Part shown: in pieces, positions 52,773-61,299 of the stretch | Position numbering within the stretch: the stretch's first letter is position 1 | How the letters are laid out: every line of letters starts with the position of its first letter | NCBI GenBank assembly: GCA_028279515.1 | Contig: JANQNQ010000004.1 | Span: forward strand, 399,053 to 463,052 | Length of the DNA stretch: 64,000 nucleotides | Direction of reading: 5' to 3' | From: Flavobacteriaceae bacterium | GTDB lineage: Bacteria; Bacteroidota; Bacteroidia; Flavobacteriales; Flavobacteriaceae | Translations under genes and position numbers: made by a program | Notes under the pieces: model-generated | Database searches by the model: none | Told to the model about the DNA's origin: nothing | What the model saw: the letters and a program-made list of their open reading frames with translations, nothing else

Positions 52773-53501
52773 ATGAACAAGCTATTCAACATAACCATAC
52801 TTATTATTCTTTTGATCGGTTGTACCACTAAAACACCCACTGCTGATACTATTTTAGAGGAAGCCATACAGGCGCATGGAGGTTGGGAAGCTTGGCAAGA
52901 GACGCTTTCGATTTCGTTTGAAAAGACCTCAATATTATATTTTCCCGACGGAAGCGTAGAATCAGAAGTGACACAATCACAATCATTTCAATGGAAGCCC
53001 AACTTTAACGGAAGCATTCGCTGGACATCAGAAGATGGTGATATTCACATCAAGTACGACGGCATAAATGTGCATAAAACCATCAATGATTCAGTCGTTA
53101 CTGATCAAAAGGAACTTGAAGCGGCCAAGAAATCAGTATTAGGAGCCGAATATGTAGCCTTTCTTCCATTCAAACTTAAAGATGAAAAAGCGCAATTGAC
53201 GTTTGTTCGAGAAACCATGTTTGGCAATGAAGAGGTGTACGAGCTTTCACTTACTTACAAGGACCAAACAGAGCGAGATGACCAATGGACACTTTATTTT
53301 CACAAGCAAAATAAGACACTTTACGGGTATGATGTGAAACATAAAAATCGCATCAGCCGAATTTTTATGAAGGGTTTTGACCAAAGTGCAGGGCTTCGTC
53401 TTGACACGAAAAGAGAGAGCTATTTCTTGGATAGTTTGGGCAATCGTGACTATCTGAGAGCACGATTTTATTACAGGGATTTTATAAGAACCGTCAAGTA
53501 G
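52773..53501 (+). CDS. Lipoprotein of unknown function (DUF6503-like)
   Basis: A 242-aa lipoprotein (Cys17 in LLIGCTTKTP). The mature part IQAHGGWEAWQETLSISFEKTSIL starts with the AHGG-W motif I associate with DUF6503 and LolA/LolB-like beta-sheet proteins; long antiparallel strands follow. It may carry a lipid-like ligand at the envelope. The call is tentative. The serine hydrolase gene begins 92 nt downstream and is a separate unit or operon partner. Confidence 0.7.
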   Translation: MNKLFNITILIILLIGCTTKTPTADTILEEAIQAHGGWEAWQETLSISFEKTSILYFPDGSVESEVTQSQSFQWKPNFNGSIRWTSEDGDIHIKYDGINVHKTINDSVVTDQKELEAAKKSVLGAEYVAFLPFKLKDEKAQLTFVRETMFGNEEVYELSLTYKDQTERDDQWTLYFHKQNKTLYGYDVKHKNRISRIFMKGFDQSAGLRLDTKRESYFLDSLGNRDYLRARFYYRDFIRTVK

Positions 53502-53593
53502 ACGCACCAATATATTTTATTTTTTATGTAACCTTTTATGGGGTGCGTGCGTCGTACAATAAAACCGAAACATCCACTCAAAAAACGAACATC

Positions 53594-55225
53594 ATGAAAC
53601 AACTCTCACTACTACTTTTGTTTGTCTTCTCTACCTGCGTGCTGCACGCACAAGATTTAGAATCAAAACTGGACGCCATGTTTAACGCCAAATATGATGC
53701 AAATAGCCCAGGGGCAACCGTTCTAATAGCCAAAGACGGAAAAGCCATCTATCGCAAGGCGTTTGGACTGGCAAATCTGGAGCTATCTGTGCCCATGAAA
53801 CCAGAAAACGTACTGGAGATTGGCTCGATCACCAAACAATTCACGTCGGTTTCGATACTTATGTTGATGGAAGAGGGCAAACTTTCCCTTCAAGACAAGA
53901 TCACCAAATTCTTGCCAGACTATCCAACCCAAGGCAAGACCATCACGGTGCACCATCTGCTTAATCACACTTCAGGTATTAAAAGTTATACCGGCATGCA
54001 AAGCTTTATGGAAAACGCCCGTAAGGATATGTCTCCAAAAGAGATCATCGATTTTTTCAAGAATGAGCCTATGGATTTTGATCCTGGGACCGAATACCGC
54101 TATAACAATTCGGCGTATATCATCTTAGGATACATCATTGAAGAAGTATCAGGAATGACCTATGCAGATTTCGTCCAAAAACGAATCTTTGACAAACTAG
54201 GGATGACCAATTCGACCTATGGAAGTAAGACGAAAGTTGTAAAAAATAGGGCCAGCGGATATCAACCCAATGAAAACGGCTATCAAAACGCCAACTATCT
54301 GAGTATGACGTTACCGTATGCAGGCGGTTCTTTGATGTCTTGTGTAGATGATATGTTGAAGTGGCAACAAGCGCTGCATAACAATACGTTGATCAGTGCC
54401 AAGAGCAAAAAGCTGGCGAGTACCAATTACAAATTAAACAACGGTGACCCTATTTATTATGGATACGGATTTAGTGTTGATGAGATCAACGGCATTTCTA
54501 CCATAGAGCATGGAGGAGGCATCTTTGGGTATACCTGTTACGGCGTATATGCTCCGAGTCAGGATGTTTATGCAATCGTGCTAACCAACAGCAATGGTAA
54601 TTCGCCCACGGATATTACTGTAGCAGCCGCAGCGGTAGCACTGGGCAAGCCGTTTCCGGGCAACGAGAGTCTGTCACTTAGCGAAGAGCAACTAAAAAAG
54701 TGGGTTGGGACTTATGAGTTTGAAGATAAAACCATTCGATATGTGACCTATAAAGACGGAAGTTTATACAGTCAGCGTGAAGGAAGTCAAATACTGAAAC
54801 TGAATGCCGTTTCGCCTGATAACTTCTATTTCGAGAGCAGTTTTACCAACTACGATTTCAAGGTTGAAAACGGAGAGAAGGTAGCGTATTTCAATTCTCG
54901 TATCCGAAAGAACAAAGGAATTGAGAGTGATAAGAAAGCTCCAGGAGCTAAAAAAGAGATAACCCTTGCAGCCGACGTATTGAAGCGCTACGAAGGAGTC
55001 TATGAATTGCGCCCTGGCTTTGAAATTACCGTGTCAACCGAAGGAAATCAGATCTTTGCACAAGCGACCGGACAATCTCAGTTTGAGCTATTTGCTGAAA
55101 GCGAGACTAAGTTCTTCTTGAAAGTCATTGCTGCAGAGGTTGTCTTTAACTTGGACGATAATAAAAACGTTAAGAGCTTGACGTTATATCAAGGCGGTCA
55201 AGAAATCGAAGGAAAGAAAAAATAA
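53594..55225 (+). CDS. Class C beta-lactamase-type serine hydrolase
   Basis: A 543-aa exported protein: signal peptide (about 1-20, VLHAQ), penicillin-binding-like domain (about 25-365) with the active site Ser78-x-x-Lys81 (GSITK), Tyr170-x-Asn172 (YNN) and His306-Gly-Gly (EHGGGI) in place of KTG, then a C-terminal lipocalin-like part (about 375-540). These proteins act as esterases, peptidases or penicillin-binding enzymes; resistance function cannot be inferred. I start at 53594 since the upstream 17 residues are not a signal peptide. Confidence 0.92.
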   Translation: MKQLSLLLLFVFSTCVLHAQDLESKLDAMFNAKYDANSPGATVLIAKDGKAIYRKAFGLANLELSVPMKPENVLEIGSITKQFTSVSILMLMEEGKLSLQDKITKFLPDYPTQGKTITVHHLLNHTSGIKSYTGMQSFMENARKDMSPKEIIDFFKNEPMDFDPGTEYRYNNSAYIILGYIIEEVSGMTYADFVQKRIFDKLGMTNSTYGSKTKVVKNRASGYQPNENGYQNANYLSMTLPYAGGSLMSCVDDMLKWQQALHNNTLISAKSKKLASTNYKLNNGDPIYYGYGFSVDEINGISTIEHGGGIFGYTCYGVYAPSQDVYAIVLTNSNGNSPTDITVAAAAVALGKPFPGNESLSLSEEQLKKWVGTYEFEDKTIRYVTYKDGSLYSQREGSQILKLNAVSPDNFYFESSFTNYDFKVENGEKVAYFNSRIRKNKGIESDKKAPGAKKEITLAADVLKRYEGVYELRPGFEITVSTEGNQIFAQATGQSQFELFAESETKFFLKVIAAEVVFNLDDNKNVKSLTLYQGGQEIEGKKK

Positions 55226-55256
55226 TATCCTAAAACACCAAAACCAAAAAGCAGCT

Positions 55257-55282
55257 CCGCTCTAGCAATAGGGCGGTTTTTT
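55257..55282 (+). terminator. Weak intrinsic terminator after the serine hydrolase gene
   Basis: CCGCTCT (55257-55263) pairs with AGGGCGG (55270-55276, one T-G) around AGCAAT, followed by six T. Confidence 0.7.
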
Positions 55283-56336
55283 AGTGAACAGTGAATGAAC
55301 GCTTTAAATTAGGTGTCGCATTATTGCTTTCGATAGGGCTGTCAAAGAGTCTAATGAGATTGTTTCCGGCGAGGTCATCAAGGCGAGGATCTATTTGTAA
55401 CCAATAGGCTCCCGAACTCCACGATGTATCTGGCGTGAACGAGAGCGTCGTATCACCGTCATAAAGCGCCCATGTTCCCGAAATGACAAGACCCTCATTA
55501 TTCATAACGACCATCTTGTTCGTTGCACTCACATAGTCCAACGGTTGTTGAAGGTCTATGTGCAGAGGCGAGGTTGTGACCGCCGTTGGTGATTTTATTT
55601 TCCAAAGTTCAACATTGGGTTGCAGTCTGTCGGCTTCATGCACTACAAAAGAATGAAGGTAATCTTCGGACATCGCTATGCCGTTTTCATCCTTAAGTTC
55701 TTTTGCAATATGCAGCGAATACTTTTGTCCTTTTTGAAAAACAGCACCCAGTTCCTCATTTGGTATCAATCCTCGCTTCTGTCGTCCTGGCTCTACCCAA
55801 AGCGTTAGCAATCTTCCATCGTCCGATATCAATATGTTTTCAAGCGGAAGGATGGCACGTGGGATGGCAATTCCCTTTTCATTTCTAAATTCGATATGCT
55901 TGTAAACGCTCGTTTTGTTTATTGGGTGTGAAAATTGAACATGCCATTTAAGAATATTGGAGGGTACAACCTCAGAAGACGGATAGATTCGACTGACTTC
56001 CATAGTGTTGTAATTGGAAGGAGTTGCTAAGGATACGTATGATAGATCCTCATTGATAACGACGGTGTATTCTTGTTCCCACGAAAAAGGAACAAGGGGT
56101 AAAAAGTGAAACGCGTTTTCCTTGATAGTGCGTTCCCCAATAATCGGATTGGACGCTTCTATTTGAGAAGGAGTCAATCTTCCTCTATATATTGTAAACA
56201 CAATGTTTTTAGGGGATTCAGTAGTAACAATAACCGATTCCTTCTTAAAATCTACAGAAAAGGGAGCTTGAGCATAAGCCCCCAAAACTGTAAAGAATAT
56301 ACATAAAGTGCTTAGGTATTTTATTGGGAATTGCAT
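55281..56336 (-). CDS. Exported protein with Ig-like domains, unknown function
   Basis: A 351-aa protein with a signal peptide (about 1-22, VLGAYAQA). ILKWHVQFSHPINKTSVYKHIEFRNEKGIAI (about 128-160) resembles a bacterial Ig-like Big_5 unit, and SPLHIDLQQPLDYVSATNKMVV a second one. It follows a propeller-like protein gene after 19 nt on the same strand, so both are one operon. The function is unknown. Confidence 0.72.
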   Translation of the reverse strand: MQFPIKYLSTLCIFFTVLGAYAQAPFSVDFKKESVIVTTESPKNIVFTIYRGRLTPSQIEASNPIIGERTIKENAFHFLPLVPFSWEQEYTVVINEDLSYVSLATPSNYNTMEVSRIYPSSEVVPSNILKWHVQFSHPINKTSVYKHIEFRNEKGIAIPRAILPLENILISDDGRLLTLWVEPGRQKRGLIPNEELGAVFQKGQKYSLHIAKELKDENGIAMSEDYLHSFVVHEADRLQPNVELWKIKSPTAVTTSPLHIDLQQPLDYVSATNKMVVMNNEGLVISGTWALYDGDTTLSFTPDTSWSSGAYWLQIDPRLDDLAGNNLIRLFDSPIESNNATPNLKRSFTVH

Positions 56337-56355
56337 CTTTGGTATTGCTTACCAT

Positions 56356-57477
56356 TTATTTGATCCACCAACTACTTCCTTTTTTCAGCGCCAGGTTTCC
56401 ATTCGATTCACGCTGAACCATTACAAATCCATCACCCAAATTGTCAAGTTGTTGCACATTGACAAAAGGCAGGTTCACATACGGAACGCCTTCAGCAGCA
56501 CCCTTTTTGGTCACGGGCTCGGTCATGGACCCTTGAAAAGCTTCCAAGTCTTTGAACTCCATTTTCATTAAGGGTCGGTTGTTATTGCTGATCAGCAAGT
56601 AATGTTGGTCTCCGCTTCCGACCTCGATGATGTCTAGGGGAGAGTTTCCGCTACCCAACTCGGCCACAGTGCGACCTTTGTTATGGGATCCTAGCTGGAT
56701 CTTTTCCATCGGAAATAATACCAACGGTGTGCATGTATAACCAGCAATGATATTCTCTTTGCCTCCAACCTTGGTGGCAATAAAAGTTTTGATAGGAGCG
56801 TGGGTCTCATACTTTCCGTGTGCGGCATGATATACTTCTAGACTTCCATAACCTTGCTCTTTCGAAACTTGACCTTTAGAAAAAGGAAAAGCAATCACGC
56901 GAAAGGTCGAAGCGAACTCTTGATTGCTAAGTCCAGAAACCAAGACTTTTCCGTCTGAATAATTAATGTCGGCGATGGCCCATCTTCGCAACGGACGATT
57001 TCTTCGATCTTTGGCATCTTTCGCTACGGCATTATTCAATGCAATCTTACTATGAGATACACTTTGCAAAGGCACCATTTTTAAGGCATTGTTTTCAACT
57101 CGTAGTAAAATGGCTTTTCCCGAACTATGTTGGGCGGCAAGGTAGATATTGTCATTTGCCGGATTGACCGCCATGTCTGTAATTCGCACTTCATCGATGG
57201 GTGCTCCGAGCATATCGGCAATCAATTTGTCTAATTGATCGATGCGCACTTCAGAATTATCAGATGCGGCATGCCCACTGACATCAACGGCAATGATTTG
57301 AGCAGCGTTGCTATCTCCAATGAACAGAATGCCTTCTGGCCCAAAGGCCATGCTATTGATGGATTCAATACCAGGATCGCCAACTTCAAAATTGGCTTTC
57401 AGAGCATTTTCAGGATTCATGGCACCTATAGAAAACGTACCGATCAGTAGAAATGTTAGGATGAGTAATTTTTTCAT
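56356..57477 (-). CDS. Exported propeller-like protein
   Basis: A 373-aa protein with a signal peptide (about 1-18, FSIGA). Repeated blades such as GIESINSMAFGPEGILFIGDSNAAQIIAVDVSG and RITDMAVNPANDNIYLAAQHSSGKAILLRVENN look like a beta-propeller of the SMP-30/NHL or WD40-like type. I start at 57477 (MKKLLILTF). It is the first gene of a two-gene minus-strand unit, divergent from a double-HTH AraC gene. The target molecule cannot be named. Confidence 0.75.
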   Translation of the reverse strand: MKKLLILTFLLIGTFSIGAMNPENALKANFEVGDPGIESINSMAFGPEGILFIGDSNAAQIIAVDVSGHAASDNSEVRIDQLDKLIADMLGAPIDEVRITDMAVNPANDNIYLAAQHSSGKAILLRVENNALKMVPLQSVSHSKIALNNAVAKDAKDRRNRPLRRWAIADINYSDGKVLVSGLSNQEFASTFRVIAFPFSKGQVSKEQGYGSLEVYHAAHGKYETHAPIKTFIATKVGGKENIIAGYTCTPLVLFPMEKIQLGSHNKGRTVAELGSGNSPLDIIEVGSGDQHYLLISNNNRPLMKMEFKDLEAFQGSMTEPVTKKGAAEGVPYVNLPFVNVQQLDNLGDGFVMVQRESNGNLALKKGSSWWIK

Positions 57478-57612
57478 AATGAGATTGTTAGTGGTTGTTG
57501 AGAACTTAAAATTACTCAAAAAGCCTCGTGGCTCGCGTTAAAGAAATGCCAATAATACCACGTAATTTCTTAACGTTTTCAGCGACCAAACTTTTATAAC
57601 TATCAACGACTC

Positions 57613-58665
57613 ATGGTTACCAAACTAACGCCAGAAATAAATAAGGTATACTTCATCAATCAATATACCTTAGTTCATATTTTATCCGGAACAGGAGGGA
57701 TTCAGGTTGATTTTAAGAATTACTACGATTGGCAGGACAAGGCCATTTATCTATCAAAAGGACAGTACATTAAGTTTCTTTCGGACGACTTTGTGGTCAG
57801 AATGATCGATTTTTCGGATGATATTTTGTTTCACTCTGAAGATGTTCGTGTGTTGTTTAAGCATTTGATCGCGTTGGGATATATCAATTTCAAAGAATGT
57901 GAAACCTGCGAACGCTACTTGACACAGTCGTTGTTTAATGATCAGACGCACAGCATTATTGACGTTTCGACCCAGCAATGGTATTGGCAAAATCCTTTTA
58001 ATGCGAATAAGGACGAATACCAACTCATATTTGACACCAAAGAAGTAATTGATGCTGAATTTAAGAACAACCTTACCAATCAAGACCTGGCAACGCTCAT
58101 CAGCGACAACGGAATGGAGGCCATGGCACTAGTAAAAGACAAACTGGGACTTACGGTAAAATCCATGATTCGTTCTAAAAAGGTTTTGGAAAGTAAAAAA
58201 GAAATTGCTTTTACTGATAAAAGCATCAAAGAAGTTTCCTATGATATGGGCTTTAAAGACCCAGCATATTTTGATCGTGTGTTTAAGTCACAAGTAGGGC
58301 AGCATCCCACCGAGTTTCGAACCAATTTTGCCTATGAAGAAAGAGACCGTTTCTCTCAAGATCTGATTGATTTGATCAAGATCTATCATCACGAAGAACG
58401 ACAACTAGGTTTTTATGCAGAGAAGATGCACCTTTCTGTAAAGGGCTTGTCCAAAAAAGTAAAAGACAAGTTACAGACCACTGTTGGGCAACTAATTCGA
58501 AACGAACTCCTGTTTTCTGCGAAGAATATGTTAGACCAAGAAGCATCGGTCAATGACGTAGCTTATGCTCTGGGGTTTGAGGAAGCACAACACTTTAGTA
58601 GTTTTTTCAAGCATTATACAGGCAACACACCTTCACAATACAGATTCCAAAAGTACAAGTCATAG
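57613..58665 (+). CDS. AraC-type regulator with two tandem HTH domains
   Basis: A 350-aa protein. After an N-terminal cupin-like part (about 1-145) there are two copies of the AraC HTH domain: first about 150-240, ending VSYDMGFKDPAYFDRVFKSQ and TEFR (to 236); second about 250-345, ending VAYALGFEEAQHFSSFFKHY and SQYR (to 344). Normal AraC proteins have one such domain of two HTH motifs. The duplication is divergent, so it is old. It lies divergent to the propeller/Ig operon and upstream of an NTF2-like and a YHS gene. Confidence 0.85.
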   Translation: MVTKLTPEINKVYFINQYTLVHILSGTGGIQVDFKNYYDWQDKAIYLSKGQYIKFLSDDFVVRMIDFSDDILFHSEDVRVLFKHLIALGYINFKECETCERYLTQSLFNDQTHSIIDVSTQQWYWQNPFNANKDEYQLIFDTKEVIDAEFKNNLTNQDLATLISDNGMEAMALVKDKLGLTVKSMIRSKKVLESKKEIAFTDKSIKEVSYDMGFKDPAYFDRVFKSQVGQHPTEFRTNFAYEERDRFSQDLIDLIKIYHHEERQLGFYAEKMHLSVKGLSKKVKDKLQTTVGQLIRNELLFSAKNMLDQEASVNDVAYALGFEEAQHFSSFFKHYTGNTPSQYRFQKYKS

Positions 58666-58757
58666 CGCCTTTTTTGTAGGTCTTTTTGCAGCATTCATAC
58701 TGAAATTTGCAAGGTAATTACAATGTAATAATTGTTCAACCTTTAAAAATTAAACGT

Positions 58758-59111
58758 ATGAATATTAGAGAATTAACCACCGAAATGGATGCCATCGTAT
58801 CAAAAGGAGGCATCGTAGAGGCCGTTCAGAATTTCTTTGCAGAGAATGCAAGCACTTCAGACTACAACGGACTCCAAACAGCAAACAAACAGCAAATGGT
58901 CGAAAAGATGCAAGCATTTGCTGGGGCCATCCAAACCGTAAACGGAATCACGCATCATCGCACACTTGTTGATGGTAATGCCACAGCTTCAGAATTCACA
59001 TTCGATTTTGACATGAAAGACGGTAGCAAGATCTATTGGCACGAGATCATTCGTCGTCTTTGGAATGACGAAGGAAAAGTAATTCAAGAAGAATACTTTA
59101 ACGCTCAGTAA
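58758..59111 (+). CDS. SnoaL/NTF2-like protein
   Basis: A 117-aa protein. NIRELTTEMDAIVSKGGIVEAVQNFFAENASTSDYNG is the N-terminal helix pair and TASEFTFDFDMKDGSKIYWHEIIRRLWNDEGKVIQEEYFN the closing sheet of the NTF2 fold. I start at 58758; the 17 residues from 58707 do not fit. The YHS gene follows after 26 nt. Confidence 0.8.
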   Translation: MNIRELTTEMDAIVSKGGIVEAVQNFFAENASTSDYNGLQTANKQQMVEKMQAFAGAIQTVNGITHHRTLVDGNATASEFTFDFDMKDGSKIYWHEIIRRLWNDEGKVIQEEYFNAQ

Positions 59112-59137
59112 ATCAAAAAAACTATAAAACGTATAAA

Positions 59138-59611
59138 ATGAAACAGATTATCAAATCATCAATTTTAGTGTTGTCATTCTTAATGATGGCAACAGGACTG
59201 GCCCAAGACAAGAAGGCCAACAACATCGATAACAGTAACATTGCACTGCAAGGATATAGCCCAGTGTCATATTTAGACCTTGGGATTGCTCAGAAAGGAC
59301 TCAAGGCCTATAAGTCAGAGTATGACAAAGTGGTATACTACTTTACTTCTAAAGAACAGAAAGCCGCGTTTGACAAGAATCCACAAAAGTACGCACCACA
59401 ATACGGAGGTTTTTGTGCCTTTGGCGTGTATGCCGGAGCGAAGTTTAGACCAGATCCAAACAAGTTTATCGTTAAGGACGGAAAGTATTTCCTGTATTTG
59501 TACAATCTTGAGCTCGACGCACAACAATTGTGGTTGGCAGAGAAAAATCACAATAAGTTGGTCAAGGTAGCCAATACAAATTGGAAGAAACTAAAAACCA
59601 CCTACAACTAG
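59138..59611 (+). CDS. Exported YHS-domain protein
   Basis: A 157-aa protein with a signal peptide (about 1-21, ATGLAQ) and a YHS-like domain (about 30-150): LQGYSPVSYLDLG, YDKVVYYFTSKEQKAAFDKNPQKYAPQYGGFCAFGVYAG. YHS domains often bind metals such as copper or mercury, or redox partners; the role here is unknown. It is the last gene before a strong terminator. Confidence 0.85.
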   Translation: MKQIIKSSILVLSFLMMATGLAQDKKANNIDNSNIALQGYSPVSYLDLGIAQKGLKAYKSEYDKVVYYFTSKEQKAAFDKNPQKYAPQYGGFCAFGVYAGAKFRPDPNKFIVKDGKYFLYLYNLELDAQQLWLAEKNHNKLVKVANTNWKKLKTTYN

Positions 59612-59633
59612 GAGTTTTAATTGGTGTTTACAA

Positions 59634-59673
59634 TGAACATCCCGGTCGTGCTTTATGGCCGGGATGTTTTTTT
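59634..59673 (+). terminator. Intrinsic terminator after the YHS gene
   Basis: ACATCCCGG and CCGGGATGT pair around a 13-nt loop, followed by TTTTTTT. Confidence 0.88.
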
Positions 59674-59719
59674 ATGCTGAAAAAATAGCGATTCGATGGC
59701 TTAGTGTTTACGGCGGAAG

Positions 59720-60043
59720 CTACTCAGAACCATCCAAGTAAGCACCCAAATTTCGAAGCGAATCGTCCCAGAATTGCTCGTAGAATTTCAACCACTTGTT
59801 TACTTGAGCCAAAGGTTTGGGATTCGCATAGCAAAAACGTTCCCTTCCTTGTGAATTGATGGAAACCAATCCAGCCTCTTCCAATGTTTTGATATGCTTG
59901 GTCACTCCTTGCCGTGTCATATCGAATTGACTTGAAATATGACTAATGGATAAGGCAGAAGTGGCCACCACCAACGCATGAAAGATTTCACGTCGCGTAG
60001 GATCGGCAATGGCCTTTAGTATTTTGGTGATCTTATCCTGCAT
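59720..60043 (-). CDS. ArsR/SmtB-family repressor
   Basis: A 107-aa winged-helix repressor. QDKITKILKAIADPTRREIFHALVVATSALSISHISSQFDMTRQGVTKHIKTLEEAGLV is the HTH. No Cys metal site of the arsenic type is visible, so it fits the SdpR-like subgroup that pairs with SRPBCC proteins. I start at 60043 (MQDKIT); this overlaps the upstream SRPBCC gene by 11 nt. It is the second gene of the unit, the reverse of the usual order. Confidence 0.88.
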   Translation of the reverse strand: MQDKITKILKAIADPTRREIFHALVVATSALSISHISSQFDMTRQGVTKHIKTLEEAGLVSINSQGRERFCYANPKPLAQVNKWLKFYEQFWDDSLRNLGAYLDGSE

Positions 60044-60461
60044 GTACGTGTTTCGTAAGATATTGAGAAAGTTCGTTGATGCAGTTGGTCCAGCCGCCAT
60101 TAAAGCTGTTAAACATGGAAACTGCGGTATCGCCGGGATAGTTGGCGATTCCAGAATGTTCTAAATAGAGTTTAGTACCTCCGTCGACCGTTTCTAACAC
60201 CCATTTTACAATAGTTTCTACATTGGTATCGTCAACGACCCAGGTATACACTAAGGTGTAAGGGTTAGCTTCCTTAACAATGCCAGTAATGGGCACGCAG
60301 CCGTGTTCTTCGCTTGAAGTGAAGCGATAGTTGTAACCCATTTCAGCCTTAAAATCAGCTTTGATAAACCAAGTTGAGATTTCTTCGGCTACCGAAATGG
60401 CACTCCATACTTTGTCGATCGGGTGATTGAACACATGTTCTTTGGTGATTACGTCATTCAT
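60033..60461 (-). CDS. SRPBCC (AHSA1-like) protein
   Basis: A 142-aa START-like ligand-binding protein. NDVITKEHVFNHPIDKVWSAISVAEEISTWFIKADFKAEMGYNYRF is the standard AHSA1-like start. GWTNCINELSQYL closes the fold with the long helix. Such proteins are often encoded with an ArsR-type repressor. It is the first gene of the unit, and the operator-like repeats lie 68-124 nt upstream of its start. Confidence 0.9.
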   Translation of the reverse strand: MNDVITKEHVFNHPIDKVWSAISVAEEISTWFIKADFKAEMGYNYRFTSSEEHGCVPITGIVKEANPYTLVYTWVVDDTNVETIVKWVLETVDGGTKLYLEHSGIANYPGDTAVSMFNSFNGGWTNCINELSQYLTKHVHAG

Positions 60462-60480
60462 AACTGTTCGTTTTTTTTGA

Positions 60481-60510
60481 AATCCTCCGAAGCCTCGGCG
60501 AAGGAGGATA
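60481..60510. repeat. GC-rich hairpin repeat
   Basis: ATCCTCC pairs with GGAGGAT around GAAGCCTCGGCGAA, which itself contains GCC-TC-GGC. It is not followed by a T-run and may belong to a further interspersed repeat type. Confidence 0.55.
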
Positions 60511-60528
60511 ATGATTAATGATTGATAT

Positions 60529-60544
60529 GCAACTTTATGGTTGC
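60529..60544. promoter_or_regulatory. Operator-like inverted repeat A, ArsR/SRPBCC
   Basis: GCAACTTTATGGTTGC has 5-bp arms GCAAC/GTTGC with a 6-nt centre. The site is upstream of the SRPBCC-ArsR unit. Confidence 0.6.
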
Positions 60545-60569
60545 TAAATTATAAATAATTTTTGAATAA

Positions 60570-60585
60570 GCAACTATTTAGTTGC
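60570..60585. promoter_or_regulatory. Operator-like inverted repeat B, ArsR/SRPBCC
   Basis: GCAACTATTTAGTTGC has 6-bp arms GCAACT/AGTTGC. Its centre lies 41 bp from that of repeat A, about four helical turns, so both sites face the same side of the DNA. This suggests an autoregulatory ArsR operator. Confidence 0.65.
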
Positions 60586-60744
60586 ATTTTATTTGAAACC
60601 ACTGATTTTAAAAGGGGTAGAAGTAGAGATCAATAACCCTATATATAGCGGTGATGTCAAAATTCCTTTGTATTTTACTAAAAGCTGTAACGTTTTTCAG
60701 TTTATTCAGTATACCTACAAAACAACCATCCAAACAGTACAAAT

Positions 60745-61299
60745 TTGAGCCAACTGTCTGATATCGATTTAATGCTAAAAGTAAAGGCTGGAGACCTTCA
60801 AAAACTAGGACTCCTATATGAGCGTCATAAGCAGCGATTGTTTGGTTTTTTCTATCAGATCAATCATGACAGAGGGCTGAGCGAAGACCTGGTACAAAAT
60901 GTATTCGAAAAGATATTGAAGTATCGTCATACATTCACTGGAAAGAGCAAATTTATCTCATGGATGTTTCAAATAGCCAGAAATGCCAGTTATGACCAAT
61001 TTAAGAAGCGGAAACCACTGCGATATGCAGAAGATGTAGGCTCTATAGACAGTGGTGGCGACAAAGAAGAAGCTTTAGACTATGACATGATTGCCAGTGA
61101 AGACAGCCAGACCTTAAAACTGGCGCTGCAGCGGTTACCGTTTGAAAAGCGCGAAGTGCTGGTGTTGAGCAAATACGAAGAACTAAAATATCGAGAAATA
61201 GGAGAAATATTGGGATGCAGCGAGGCAGCAGCACGAACTAAAGCGCATAGAGCTTTGACCGACTTGAAAGCGATATTTTTTGAATTAGAAAAAAGGTAG
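60745..61299 (+). CDS. ECF-type RNA polymerase sigma factor
   Basis: A 184-aa sigma-70 family factor. Region 2 (SEDLVQNVFEKILKYRHTFTGKSKFISWMFQIARNASYDQFKKRK, about 46-92) and region 4 (LPFEKREVLVLSKYEELKYREIGEILGCSEAAARTKAHRALTDLK, about 130-176) are clear. The start is TTG 60745 (reads MSQLSDIDLMLKV); the first ATG in frame at 60773 would cut the conserved first helix. The gene leads an operon with a HEAT-repeat membrane protein and two DUF4097-like proteins. Confidence 0.9.
   Translation: MSQLSDIDLMLKVKAGDLQKLGLLYERHKQRLFGFFYQINHDRGLSEDLVQNVFEKILKYRHTFTGKSKFISWMFQIARNASYDQFKKRKPLRYAEDVGSIDSGGDKEEALDYDMIASEDSQTLKLALQRLPFEKREVLVLSKYEELKYREIGEILGCSEAAARTKAHRALTDLKAIFFELEKR

Noticed and set aside
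53594..55225. Serine hydrolase as an antibiotic-resistance beta-lactamase
   Set aside because: The HGG in place of KTG, the long C-terminal domain and the lack of AmpC-specific stretches indicate a general serine hydrolase; resistance cannot be claimed.
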